Below, piece by piece: positions 36,901 to 45,256 of a stretch of DNA of 64,000 nucleotides. The stretch comes from Planctomycetaceae bacterium (lineage in GTDB: Bacteria > Planctomycetota > Planctomycetia > Planctomycetales > Planctomycetaceae), in assembly GCA_021732975.1 (NCBI GenBank), contig JAKFWC010000023.1, positions 248,001 through 312,000 on the forward strand, read 5' to 3'. Position 1 is the stretch's first letter. Every line of letters starts with the position of its first letter. The notes beneath the pieces were generated by a model, which saw nothing but the letters and a program-made list of their open reading frames with translations, was not told the DNA's origin and made no database searches. Both the position numbers and the translations under genes were made by a program.

Positions 36901-39643
36901 AATCATGGCCACCCGGCGATGATTCATACTGGTTGCAGAAACACTCATACACATCGGCGGCGTGGTCACCGTTCTGATCGATCAGCCGCGTGATCTGATC
37001 GCGTCCCAGTACATAGACATGGTCGTCGACGATCTTTAGTCCCAATGGCTGAAAAAGTCCGGTGGCGTAACGCTTCCAGACGAGCCGTTGCAGGTTGTCA
37101 TCGACACCGGAGACACGCCAGACATCGCCATGCGCAGTGCAGAGGGCGATGTCGCCGTTCGCGAAAAAGTCGTGACCGCCGACGAAAAGCAACGCTTTGT
37201 AGGGGTTGTCGACGGGAAGCGCGAGGGTGTCGATGACGTACGCGGCGTTGTCGGCCCCGCGCACGCCTTGGGTGACAATTTCTTCCGGCCAAAGCGTCGT
37301 CGCGGGTTGAATCCATGTCGCCGGGTCGTCGGCTGAGGGTTCCATTCGCAGCGCCGAGAACAGCGCTGCTCGTTGCGGCGCGTGGGCGATGCCGAGTCGG
37401 ACTTCAACCCTCTGCGGAGTCTTTGCCGCGCCGAATCGCAGGTTGACGGCTCCATCGGACGTGGTGTCCCAGCGAGCGTGATTTCCCCTCAACAGCACTG
37501 CGGCCAGAGTCTGCTCACCTCGCTCGCAAACGAGCAGGCTCTGGCCGTCGTGTTGTTCGATGCGTGGGTTCGTGCCGAGTTGTCCCCAATGCAGCACGAG
37601 TTCCGCGGGACACGCACCGATCTCGATGTGCCGGCGAAAGAATCCCACGTCGCCGACATGCAGGAAGTCCGGGCGTTCGCGGATCGTCACGTCATCGACG
37701 GTATATTCCACGGCAAGTCGGCGGCCGTGTTGGTACATCTTTTTGTACTGCAAGCGGGCCGCCTCGGAACTGCCGGGGATCGACCAGCCGGGTTGATTCT
37801 TCACGGCGAAAATTAGGTCACCATCCAGTTTGGGAGCGGCAATTAATCCGTAGCGGGCCGGATCAAACTTCAGGAATCCACCCGTCCATGCGGCCCGCCA
37901 CTGCAGGTTTTCGGTATCGAAGCAAACCGTGGCTTCCTGTTGCTCGCCGACACGCATCGACAGCGCTTTGCGGACTGGCGGCAGTTGATGCAGGAATAGA
38001 TTGCTCGCGAGAAACGGCCCGACGTTGGTGTCATTCCACCGGCCATCGACCGAGTCCTTTTCGGTCCAATCAAAGCCGACGGCGTCTTTGCCCCAGTGGC
38101 TACCGGGTTCTTTCGCAGGCTTCGCGGTCACCTTCGGCAAGGCTTTTTCGTCATCGAAGTTCCAGAGTTGGATCGTCTGTGCATCCTTGGTGAGCGGGCC
38201 GGCCGGTGCCGCGGTGATTTCGCGCACGCCCTTGGAGAGTCGCACATCATCGATGAGTCCGCCGCAACCGATTTCACGAGCGACGAGTTCACCAATGGCC
38301 AAGCCGCCGGGTTGTGAGGGGCGATCGGTGCGGCGTTCGATTTTCTGATCCGCGACCGCTTGACCATCGACGAATAACCGCACGCGTGTGGGTTCGTAGA
38401 TCATGGCGAGCGCGTGCCATTGGTCGTCGCAGATATTGACTTTGCTGCTGACATGATCGGGCTGATAACCGGGAAGATAGACCGTTAGTTCGCCCGACCC
38501 GGCCATCGAGAAGAGTTCCCAATGCGTGCCGGACGATTTCAGTTCGTTCGCGAGGAGAATGTTGTACGGGCCGCGGTCGGGGAGCTTCGCCCAGAGTTCG
38601 AGTGTAAGTGGTGCTTCACGAAAGGCGGGTTGACCCTCGAGATGGATGCCACCGTTCCGGGCTTCGAGGGCTTTGCCGAATTTTCCTGGCACAAGTCGCG
38701 CTTCACCCGGCGGCTTCGGCGGGGTGAAGGTGCGATACTTTGGTAATGGCCCCGCAGGCTTTCCCCCCAGTTGCGGTAACAACCAGGTGAGGCCATCGAG
38801 ATTGTCGCTCAACCGTTCTTCGGCGTCATCCGACGTGTGGCCGAGAATGCCAATCGGTCCGCGGTACCCGCTCTCCTTCACCACTTTGAGCAATGGGAGA
38901 TCGAGTGATCCTGTTCCCAACGGCATGATTTTCTGGCCGATCTGATCACCCTTCGGGATCATGCCATTCAAGTTGAGGGCCAGCAGATGGGGCATCATCT
39001 GTTTCAACAAGACGGGGAAGCGGTCAACGTGATCGTGCCCGTGGTGCTGGTTGTAGACGATGCCGACGTTGGGCATGTTCAGCCCGGCGATGATCGCCAA
39101 TTGATTCTCCGGTTCGCCGAACCAACCGCCGTGGTTATAGAGGGCGACCGTGCACCCGATTTGCGCTGCGGCCTCGGCAATGGGACGCAGGCGTTGCACT
39201 TCGGCGTCGACGCGTTTCTTCTGTTCGTCCGCGTTCGCCGTGGGGCCGCCGCCACCGGTGACCCAGAGTTGCGTCTTGACGTTGTGGTCCCGTAAAGCGG
39301 CCAGCAGTGTGCGGGCTTCATCGTTCATGGCCGTGGGGAACCACAGCCCGGTGAGTTCGATCTGATGCTGCTTCAGCAGATCGAGTTCTTCGCCAAACGT
39401 CGGCAGATGCTCGGCTCGCCAGTCGTAGGCGTATTTCTTGAAGCCCAGTTTGGCAAGCATTTCGACACGGGCTTTCGGCCCGCGCTTCTTCGCATCGAAC
39501 GGGACGATGCACCACGCGACAAGATTGTCGGGCTGAAACGGCTCGATGACTGGTGATTTCGGCTCAGCTGCAGACAGCGTGGTGAGACAACCTGCAATGC
39601 CAATCCAGAACGCAACTGTGAACGAGAGAAAACGCCCCGGCAT
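33935..39643 (-). CDS. Giant multi-domain secreted protein with five c-type haem motifs
   Basis: 1902 residues with a signal peptide (MPGRFLSFTVAFWIGIAGCL). Domains as read: a sugar-phosphate-isomerase-like TIM barrel (about 30-290; VGIVYNQHHGHDHVDRFP, GTGSLDLPLLKVV); a LamG-like domain (about 300-480; LTLELWAKLPDR, LIDDVRLS); a DUF6797-like region (about 510-770; NDTNVGPFLASN); a beta-propeller like that of planctomycete membrane-bound dehydrogenases (about 785-1110; GLRNPNGLGVGGG); an Ig-like segment; a PA14-like segment (about 1290-1390); and cytochrome c parts with CxxCH near residues 1412 (CGQCH), 1510 (CIACH), 1610 (CSACH), 1690 (CQACH) and 1806 (CRQCH). It probably oxidises a carbohydrate or similar substrate in the periplasm and passes electrons through haems. 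Start has GAGGAG upstream. Confidence 0.85.
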   Translation of the reverse strand: MPGRFLSFTVAFWIGIAGCLTTLSAAEPKSPVIEPFQPDNLVAWCIVPFDAKKRGPKARVEMLAKLGFKKYAYDWRAEHLPTFGEELDLLKQHQIELTGLWFPTAMNDEARTLLAALRDHNVKTQLWVTGGGGPTANADEQKKRVDAEVQRLRPIAEAAAQIGCTVALYNHGGWFGEPENQLAIIAGLNMPNVGIVYNQHHGHDHVDRFPVLLKQMMPHLLALNLNGMIPKGDQIGQKIMPLGTGSLDLPLLKVVKESGYRGPIGILGHTSDDAEERLSDNLDGLTWLLPQLGGKPAGPLPKYRTFTPPKPPGEARLVPGKFGKALEARNGGIHLEGQPAFREAPLTLELWAKLPDRGPYNILLANELKSSGTHWELFSMAGSGELTVYLPGYQPDHVSSKVNICDDQWHALAMIYEPTRVRLFVDGQAVADQKIERRTDRPSQPGGLAIGELVAREIGCGGLIDDVRLSKGVREITAAPAGPLTKDAQTIQLWNFDDEKALPKVTAKPAKEPGSHWGKDAVGFDWTEKDSVDGRWNDTNVGPFLASNLFLHQLPPVRKALSMRVGEQQEATVCFDTENLQWRAAWTGGFLKFDPARYGLIAAPKLDGDLIFAVKNQPGWSIPGSSEAARLQYKKMYQHGRRLAVEYTVDDVTIRERPDFLHVGDVGFFRRHIEIGACPAELVLHWGQLGTNPRIEQHDGQSLLVCERGEQTLAAVLLRGNHARWDTTSDGAVNLRFGAAKTPQRVEVRLGIAHAPQRAALFSALRMEPSADDPATWIQPATTLWPEEIVTQGVRGADNAAYVIDTLALPVDNPYKALLFVGGHDFFANGDIALCTAHGDVWRVSGVDDNLQRLVWKRYATGLFQPLGLKIVDDHVYVLGRDQITRLIDQNGDHAADVYECFCNQYESSPGGHDYVTCLERDSKGNWYLAHANEGVVRISPDGRHAESIATGLRNPNGLGVGGGDIITAAPQEGEWTPASAVFEIHPGDHYGYKGPKITDKRPLGYDPPLCWIPRRQDNSCGGQCWADTKNWGPLSGLMLHFSFGQCTMLPVLREVVDGVAQGATMEWPLSFDSGVMRGRFNPRDGQLYVSGLKGWVSSAVNDGCLQRVRYTGQPVLTPVAMKSYRNGIALTFSAPLSKDAVEDAARYRIQRWDYRYGAEYGSEEYRDVKKGAVGRDDVDVLSATVLDDGKTLFLEMDDFRPAMQYAITGQVADAAGHSTALAVYPTIHRTHAESIDESRLVRKAAPGTLDPAIRQQLKTGLMLTMQREEQQDVRVSRLAAWQVARNEAPTLRLAPGSWTGQFTGWLQINDRGTFQFRGEGNGVKSFTLAGETIAFDSNDGWSAPITLGRGYFPIVLDVASQADTISAGRLLWQSETFAEEPLPPTALWHDPEHPFLTKSAQWRHGRALFEDHRCGQCHGPTPKRPEDVAPELDHINSRVRLEYIFHHLMNPQGLRGIGEMPQMFLDTTRGRADAAEITRYLMALYPQNTNVPVSAATSDDSVANFEDLGCIACHRWTAPDAADTYGRVSLHFTREKFVEPAELARFLQRPQEHFRATRMPDFRLSPEEAAALSGVIYTRSTGKLPTIPDRASFNHEIVPKHGHQLYYLARCSACHGGQPPKGWKELPPVAIHDLTAGCMGKDTKQFVPRFRFSDADRAALLTFLSTSDDHHPVVFRSDAEDAERYIQRLRCQACHHRDNAISPRGEIIAEESDRGLPPEVLPNLTFAGDKLHAKAMADIIGGRVKESQRTWLKARMPAFPSYASKIALGFGAEHAARVSAKQRPLMTVTGDVLDLGKQLTLTQGGLDCRQCHGIGGQLAAGDAQSQLARGIDFLAVKQRVRYDFYRRFVLDPPRFDIGTRMPKFVTDGRITKVNHIYDGDARQQFDAIWLYLQSLPDKQSQ

Positions 39644-39742
39644 AACGCGTGCTCCTCAAGATGATTCAACCGTGGTTTGCGACCCACAGTTGTAACATCT
39701 CGAAGTGATCACGTCGCGGTTCGTGCAGTGTTCCGTCACAGT

Positions 39743-39860
39743 CCGGAGCGCGAGCGACGGTTGTTCTGCAATACGTTCATCGCCCGTTGCCGGGGGCGAT
39801 GCTTGCAGCATTGAGCAAGCATCGCATCATTCAAATGACTTCCGTCGCTCGCGCTCCGGG
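39743..39860. repeat. Palindrome of CCGGAGCGCGAGC family with a nested palindrome
   Basis: Outer arms CCGGAGCGCGAGCGACGG (39743-39760) and CCGTCGCTCGCGCTCCGG (39843-39860) are perfect reverse complements. The 82-base interior holds a second hairpin, GCGATGCTTGC (39796-39806) with GCAAGCATCGC (39815-39825), and an alternative CATCGCCC..GGGCGATG hairpin that shares bases with it. It lies upstream of the giant cytochrome gene and downstream of cvpA, both on the minus strand. Confidence 0.85.
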
Positions 39861-39887
39861 CTGAGTAAGGGATCAATCCCGATCACG

Positions 39888-40853
39888 CTACCGTGGTGAG
39901 CGTGCCGGTTTGCTCGCCGACTTATTCGGATCGGCGGCAAAGAAGTCGTCCTCTTCCTCGGATGGCGCGGGAGTTCGCGATGGCGTGCGGGTCCGCGTTG
40001 GCTCAGCTCGCTTTGTCGGCTCGAACTCGCGGAAGTCATTGTCTTGCGGTTCGGGGACGCGATTGTTGCGCGGGGGCGTGGTTGGTTCCGACGTGGGGAA
40101 CAACTCGTTGTCGAGCGACTCGCGCTTCGGTTCCGGCTGAGTCCGCAAGCGACCGTTGCTGCCGGACGCCGTCCGTTTCGACGGCACATCGCGGACTTCA
40201 TTCCGGACAGGGGGCACGTAACCGTCTTCGTCGTCGAAGCGTGTCGGCTTGGCGAGACCGGCTTTGCGGGCGACGGTGCGTGTCGTCGATTGCGTGGAAT
40301 ACCGTTGATTCACGAACGGCCAGGCTTGATTGCGATGCTCCGGTGGAAGCTGATCGTTGAGATTCTGGACGTACGGCCGAATCAACGCATTGAGTGCGTC
40401 GGGCAGAATCGGCGAGATCGTGTTCACCGTCCGGGCGGCAATCGTGCTGCTTTCCGACTTGAGAATGATGTCCCGCGCTTGCGGCGACACGGAGATCAAC
40501 CCCACGGTGATGACGATGGCAATCAGGCCCCCTTTGACCAATCCCAACAAGCCGCCGAGATGCTTGTCGAACTCCGAAAGTTTCAAACGATCGAACGATT
40601 CCCGCAGCGACCGCATGAACAGGTACACGGCCAAGGAGACCGCGGCGTAAATGGCGATCATGGCCCATAGCTGGTTGAGCGGCGGCTGGCCGAAATACGG
40701 AGCCGCGGTGATCGACATGGGATAGGCAACCACGTAGCCGAGCACGAGCGAAACGATCGGCGCAATCTGCCAGATCATGCCGCGCCAGGCCCCTTGTATC
40801 ATGGCCCCGAGGACCACGATGAGCATGACAACATCGTAAATGGTGATGGACAT
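39888..40853 (-). CDS. CvpA family membrane protein
   Basis: 321 residues. The N-terminal 165 hold about four membrane segments typical of the CvpA (colicin V production) family: YDVVMLIVVLGAMIQGAWRG, VSLVLGYVVAYP, AIYAAVSLAVYLFMR and GLIAIVITVGLISVS. The C-terminal half is disordered and rich in Pro, Arg, Thr and Glu (TRTRTPSRTPAPSEEEDD). CvpA proteins affect septation and envelope stability in other bacteria; no direct evidence here. Strong GGGAAAGG near the start. It follows the YdjM-like gene by 26 bases, probably in one transcript. Confidence 0.85.
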   Translation of the reverse strand: MSITIYDVVMLIVVLGAMIQGAWRGMIWQIAPIVSLVLGYVVAYPMSITAAPYFGQPPLNQLWAMIAIYAAVSLAVYLFMRSLRESFDRLKLSEFDKHLGGLLGLVKGGLIAIVITVGLISVSPQARDIILKSESSTIAARTVNTISPILPDALNALIRPYVQNLNDQLPPEHRNQAWPFVNQRYSTQSTTRTVARKAGLAKPTRFDDEDGYVPPVRNEVRDVPSKRTASGSNGRLRTQPEPKRESLDNELFPTSEPTTPPRNNRVPEPQDNDFREFEPTKRAEPTRTRTPSRTPAPSEEEDDFFAADPNKSASKPARSPR

Positions 40854-40879
40854 AAAAACCTTTCCCGTGAACGCGGGAG

Positions 40880-41722
40880 CTATTGCTGTTCGGTGTCAAA
40901 CCGACGGAGCCGCGCCTGATAAACCGGACGGCGTCTCGGCGTCGTCGTCGGTGTGAGGGCGGGTTCGTTGCCGATCGTGATGGACTGTGGATCGGAGGGA
41001 TCGGATGACGGTATTGACAACGGCGGTGGGACCGACCGTCGCGATTGCAGGTGGAACGAGCGCATGGTTTGCACCGTGATCGGCGCGTTCTCGATCGCGG
41101 ATTCCTGAAACGCGGTGAGACCGAGCAGAATCAAGGTCGCATAACAGAAGGAATTCGCCCCGCCTTGAGTCCCGAAGAATTTGATCGCGGTGCCAAACGA
41201 CGATTTTAGCCGCGGCCCGGTGGCCCCGAACTTGACGCTCCAGATTTCGTCCAGCAGCAGATGCGAGAAGAATCCGATCGCCATGCCGGACGCCTTGAAG
41301 ATTCTCGCGACGGTGACACCTTCGTCGCACAACAAATACGTAATCAGGTACGAAATCGCGAGCGCGGGAATGCTGTGAAACATTCCGCGATGGACCGTGA
41401 ATTTGCGGAAGATCGAGCCGAAACCGAAACGGATCAGCAGGTAGAGCGGCGCCCCGAACAGGATCATGTGCTCGACATCGATGCCGATGTAATGCAGCCG
41501 TTTGAACAGCAGCATGGGAGCAATGGCGGCGGCGAAGTTCAGCGTTTCCCGCGCAGGGATGCCGGAGTCGCTGTCAAGGTCGGGCATCATCCCGCCCATC
41601 GAGCAGAGGGCTCCGCCGACGGCGCACGTTCCCCAATCGAGTTGGTAATGCTCGTGCCCGACCCAGGCCAGGCCGAAGCCGAGCAAGGAGCTGACCGTGA
41701 TGTGCGTCTGAAACCCGGCCAT
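40880..41722 (-). CDS. YdjM/DUF457-like membrane-bound metal-dependent hydrolase
   Basis: 280 residues with about four membrane segments and a His/Asp-rich core: HITVSSLLGFGLAWVGHEHY, GGMMPDLDSDSG, TVHRGMFHSIPALAI and GFFSHLLLDEIWSVKFG. This matches the YdjM (DUF457) family of predicted metal-dependent membrane hydrolases whose substrates are uncertain. The C-terminal tail (about 220-280) is basic, Pro/Ser-rich and disordered. The ATG at 41722 is the only good start. Upstream neighbour of cvpA on the minus strand and divergent from the YCF48-like gene. Confidence 0.82.
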   Translation of the reverse strand: MAGFQTHITVSSLLGFGLAWVGHEHYQLDWGTCAVGGALCSMGGMMPDLDSDSGIPARETLNFAAAIAPMLLFKRLHYIGIDVEHMILFGAPLYLLIRFGFGSIFRKFTVHRGMFHSIPALAISYLITYLLCDEGVTVARIFKASGMAIGFFSHLLLDEIWSVKFGATGPRLKSSFGTAIKFFGTQGGANSFCYATLILLGLTAFQESAIENAPITVQTMRSFHLQSRRSVPPPLSIPSSDPSDPQSITIGNEPALTPTTTPRRRPVYQARLRRFDTEQQ

Positions 41723-41934
41723 GATCGAACAGCTTGGAAGAGAGAAGGCCCCGTTCCGAAAAAGCGTGCAGTTGGCCCGCGGCGCGCGGCCGGAACCTTA
41801 TGCCGTCAGATGAAATCGGTCAAGACGGAGTCGCCCACCGGGCGGAATCCGGGCTGGTCGAAAAGCCGAATGCGCATAGAATCGGCGCTTTCCGCCGTTG
41901 GGGACCGCCGCGTGCGGTCGGGGAGCCCGTCAGG

Positions 41935-44900
41935 ATGATGCCATTCCGCGCCTGCGAGACGATTGCTGCCGTTTGGTTGATGGGGGCGGTTGCGACTCTG
42001 TTTGCTGCGGAGACGGCCTCTCCGTTGCACGATGACGCCGCACTGAACGATGTGCAGTGGCTCGGTTCCAAACTCGCGTTTGCCGTCGGTGAACGCGGCA
42101 CACTGTGGAAATCGGCCGACGCCGGTCAAACCTGGATGTTCATCCCGACACCCACGACAGCGTCGTTACGAAGTGTTTCATTTCTGACCGATCAGATTGG
42201 TTACATCGCCGGTACCGAGTTCCAGCCGTTCGTCGGTTTGGAACGGGGTGTCATCTACGCCACGGAAGACGGCGGCGAAACATGGGATCGCTGTGGCGAC
42301 ACGCGGTTGTCCGGCGTGAAATCGCTGCGGTTCTTCACCCCGGACGACGGCTTGGCGGTCTGTACGCCATCGCCATCAGCACCGACGGGCATCTATCGCA
42401 CACAGGATGGGGGCGAGACGTGGACGCCACTTGCGGGGCCGTCGAGTTCCAGTTGGAGTGCTGCGTATCTTGCCTCGCCGGAGTTGGGCATTCTCGTCGC
42501 CAAATCGGGACAAGTCGCGCTCATTGCCGATTCGCAGGTTCTCCCGTCGCGGTTGCCGTCGCTGGGGTCGCGCACGGTGCATGGCATCTGTCTGCACAAT
42601 GCTGATACCGGTTGGTTGGTGGGTGAAGGTGGCCTCGTGTTGAACACTGCCACTGGAGGCGTTGTGTGGCAAAGCCCGCCGACACCGTTACCGGAAGAAC
42701 TGCGGCACATCTGTGACTTCCGCAGCGTCGATGCTCGCGGTTCCGGTGTGTGGATCGTCGGTGCCCCCGGCAGCGTCGTGTGGCATAGCCCCGATGCGGG
42801 CAAGTCTTGGTCATCACAACCCACATCCGATCCGTCGCCGCTCCGAAAGATTCGGCTCATCACGCCGCAGTTGGGTCTCGCAGTGGGAGATTTCGGCCGC
42901 ATTCTGCGCACGGAAGACGGCGGGCAGACATGGAAAACGATTCGCGGTGGCGGTCGTCGTCTGGCGTTGTTAACAGTCTCGCCGCGTGTGGATCGCGTCC
43001 CCACGGAACTGTTCGGCAAGATCGCGGGCGATCAGGGATTCCGTGCCGGCGCCTGGATTCCGACTCGGTCGACTACCGCAGGACAAGCCGCAGTCACCGC
43101 TGATGGACTAGCCGCCGCGATGGCTTCGGTCGGTGCGGCGAGTGGGGCCATCGATTGGCGATTACCAATCGATATTCCGGGCCTCGATCACAACGGTGAA
43201 CGGCTCATGTCGCGCTGGCAGGAGCAAACGGAAGGCCGCGCGCCAACCGTGTTCTTGTCATCCGTTGTGAAGCAGCTGCGGATGTGGCGGCCCGATGTCG
43301 TCGTGATTGATGACGCTCCGGACGGAAACGCCCTCGCGCAGTATGTGCAGCAGGCGTTGCTGGCCGGTGTCCGCGAAGCCGGCGACGCCACGCGGCATCT
43401 CGATCAGGTCGAATTCGCCGGGCTGCCGACATGGAAGACGCCACGCGTCTATCTGCAGTTGCCGGCAGGCAGTCGCGGATCGGTGAGCATTGATCCACAC
43501 GAGTTTCTGCCGCGATCTCGAACAACGGTCCAGATGGCCGCCGCACCCGCCCGGTCACTGCTGGGACAATCCACGACCGGTGCGTTGTCGTTCCGTGCGA
43601 TCCAACCGGAAGAGGTGGCGGGATCCGGCAGCAGCGACTTCTTTCAGGGATTGAACGTCTCCCCCGGTTCAGCCACACGTCGCATGCTCGATGCGATCAA
43701 CGAAACCGACTTGGCTGCCGATCAACAGCGCGTGCAGAAGCTACGGCACTTTTCCGCGTTGACTGCTGCGGCGATGAAAGACAATGGACAAACCTTACAA
43801 CTTGCCGCGCAGCTGCCCGACGTGCTGCGACAGGCGAAGAAAGAGGAAGCCATTGCCTTGTTGAGCGATCTTGCTCAGAGTCACTCCGATCGCTCGCAAT
43901 GGGATTCCGCGGAGGCCACGTATCTCGATCTCGTTCGTCGTTACCCCGAAGACCCCGCAGCGTTGGCGGCCATGCGGTGGTTATTGCAGTATTGGACGAG
44001 TGCAGAAGTCGCATGGCAGCGGCAGAAGTCCCGCGGCACGATGGTCACCCTGCAACAGAACGACGTGGGGGCCTTGCAGAATCGAGTGCAGCAGGCGGGA
44101 GGACAAAGCCCGTTCGTCGCCGCCCCGCGGAGTGTGAAAGACATCATCCCAACGAGTACCAGCGGGTCTGTGAATCGCGGGCTGGCCAACCGCAAGGGGA
44201 CCAATCCGCAAGCCCCACCCGATGCACTTGCCGAATGGCGCAAACGGGCCGCGGGTCTGGCGCAGCAATTAGAAGATCAGTCGCCGACATTGTTTGAACG
44301 ACCCGAGATTCAATTCCCGCTGGCGGCATTGCGACGCGCTCGTGGCTCCGCAGGTCAGGCCGATGGCGTGTATCGCCGCTTCTCGACGGTCTCGCCAGAT
44401 GAATCCACAAAACTGCTCGCCGAGCGCGAATTGTGGCTCGGCCAAGGAACGGCGGAAGTCCCACGACATCTGATCGTCTGCAAACGAGCCATCGTCCGAC
44501 CGCACCTGGATGGCGTCTTCTCGGACGAATGTTGGCACCAATCCACAGAATTGACCATCCGTGATCAATCCCGCGAGGAGGACGATGCGGGACCATCAGC
44601 GTTGGTGATGCTGGCCTATGATCAACAGTTCCTTTACGTCGCCGCCAGTTGCACACGGCTTCCCGGTGCGCCGGTGACGATGCCCGTGCCGAGTGATCGC
44701 CAACACGACGCCGCTCTTCAGGATCAGGATCGCCTGGCCATCGCGCTGGACGTGGATCGTGACTACGCAACTTGGTACGGCTTCCAGGTCGATCAACGGG
44801 GCGAAACTCACGACCGCTGCTGGAACAACGACGGCTGGGATCCGCAGTGGTACGTCGCCAGTCAAGCCGACGAAGAACGCTGGCGGGTGGAACTGGCGAT

Positions 44901-45057
44901 CCCGTGGGACGAACTTGCTCCCGCCGCCCCGATGCCGCGCGATGCCTGGGCCATCAGCCTGATGCGCGTGATCCCGGCTCACGCCGTGCATAGCTGGACG
45001 CCGCAATCGCACTGGCCGGTGCAATGGGACAGCTTCGGTCTCGTGCGCTTCGAGTGA
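41935..45057 (+). CDS. Secreted YCF48-like propeller protein with C-terminal CBM9-like domain
   Basis: 1040 residues after a signal peptide (about 8-24, GAVATLFAAE). Residues about 30-350 form repeated YCF48/BNR units with GxTW cores (DAGQTWMFIP, DGGETWDRCG, DGGETWTPLA, DAGKSWSSQP, DGGQTWKTIR), a seven-bladed beta-propeller. A middle region (about 350-560) resembles a PIG-L deacetylase fold without its AHPDDE motif. About 580-740 is helical and TPR-like. The last 190 residues (about 850-1040; LDGVFSDECWHQ, DRLAIALDVDRDYATWYGF, VELAIPWDEL) resemble a CBM9 carbohydrate-binding domain. Start chosen at 41935, with GGAG upstream. Likely extracytoplasmic; function unknown. Confidence 0.78.
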   Translation: MMPFRACETIAAVWLMGAVATLFAAETASPLHDDAALNDVQWLGSKLAFAVGERGTLWKSADAGQTWMFIPTPTTASLRSVSFLTDQIGYIAGTEFQPFVGLERGVIYATEDGGETWDRCGDTRLSGVKSLRFFTPDDGLAVCTPSPSAPTGIYRTQDGGETWTPLAGPSSSSWSAAYLASPELGILVAKSGQVALIADSQVLPSRLPSLGSRTVHGICLHNADTGWLVGEGGLVLNTATGGVVWQSPPTPLPEELRHICDFRSVDARGSGVWIVGAPGSVVWHSPDAGKSWSSQPTSDPSPLRKIRLITPQLGLAVGDFGRILRTEDGGQTWKTIRGGGRRLALLTVSPRVDRVPTELFGKIAGDQGFRAGAWIPTRSTTAGQAAVTADGLAAAMASVGAASGAIDWRLPIDIPGLDHNGERLMSRWQEQTEGRAPTVFLSSVVKQLRMWRPDVVVIDDAPDGNALAQYVQQALLAGVREAGDATRHLDQVEFAGLPTWKTPRVYLQLPAGSRGSVSIDPHEFLPRSRTTVQMAAAPARSLLGQSTTGALSFRAIQPEEVAGSGSSDFFQGLNVSPGSATRRMLDAINETDLAADQQRVQKLRHFSALTAAAMKDNGQTLQLAAQLPDVLRQAKKEEAIALLSDLAQSHSDRSQWDSAEATYLDLVRRYPEDPAALAAMRWLLQYWTSAEVAWQRQKSRGTMVTLQQNDVGALQNRVQQAGGQSPFVAAPRSVKDIIPTSTSGSVNRGLANRKGTNPQAPPDALAEWRKRAAGLAQQLEDQSPTLFERPEIQFPLAALRRARGSAGQADGVYRRFSTVSPDESTKLLAERELWLGQGTAEVPRHLIVCKRAIVRPHLDGVFSDECWHQSTELTIRDQSREEDDAGPSALVMLAYDQQFLYVAASCTRLPGAPVTMPVPSDRQHDAALQDQDRLAIALDVDRDYATWYGFQVDQRGETHDRCWNNDGWDPQWYVASQADEERWRVELAIPWDELAPAAPMPRDAWAISLMRVIPAHAVHSWTPQSHWPVQWDSFGLVRFE

Positions 45058-45076
45058 TTCGCTGTCAAATCATCTT

Positions 45077-45148
45077 GTGAGCGGCAAGGCGCTAGCCGCC
45101 GGTTCTTGCATTGCCTCCGGAACCGGCGGCTAGCGCCTTGCCGCTCAC
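45077..45148. repeat. GCGGCAAGGCGCTAGCCGCC palindrome, copy 2
   Basis: Arms 45077-45103 and 45122-45148 repeat the 27-base arms of copy 1 at 33858-33929 (core GCGGCAAGGCGCTAGCCGCC), and GGTTC/GAACC extends the pairing inward. It lies 20 bases after the stop of the YCF48-like gene and before the quinone-oxidoreductase gene on the same strand. Confidence 0.92.
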
Positions 45149-45256
45149 TGACATCAGGCTTGCCCAAGCTGCATGCATCACGGTCGAACGCTACACTGCG
45201 GACACGGTGTCATCACTGGGCTCGATCACACCACATCCGGAGTGAGGACCGCATCC

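Noticed and set aside
35948..36922. Plus-strand open frame of 324 codons opposite the giant cytochrome gene
   Set aside because: It is the reverse frame of the propeller region of a well-supported gene and its translation shows no family motif.
36900..39700. Genomic island or phage within the cytochrome region
   Set aside because: The codon composition and GC content look continuous with neighbours and there are no integrase, phage or insertion-sequence genes.
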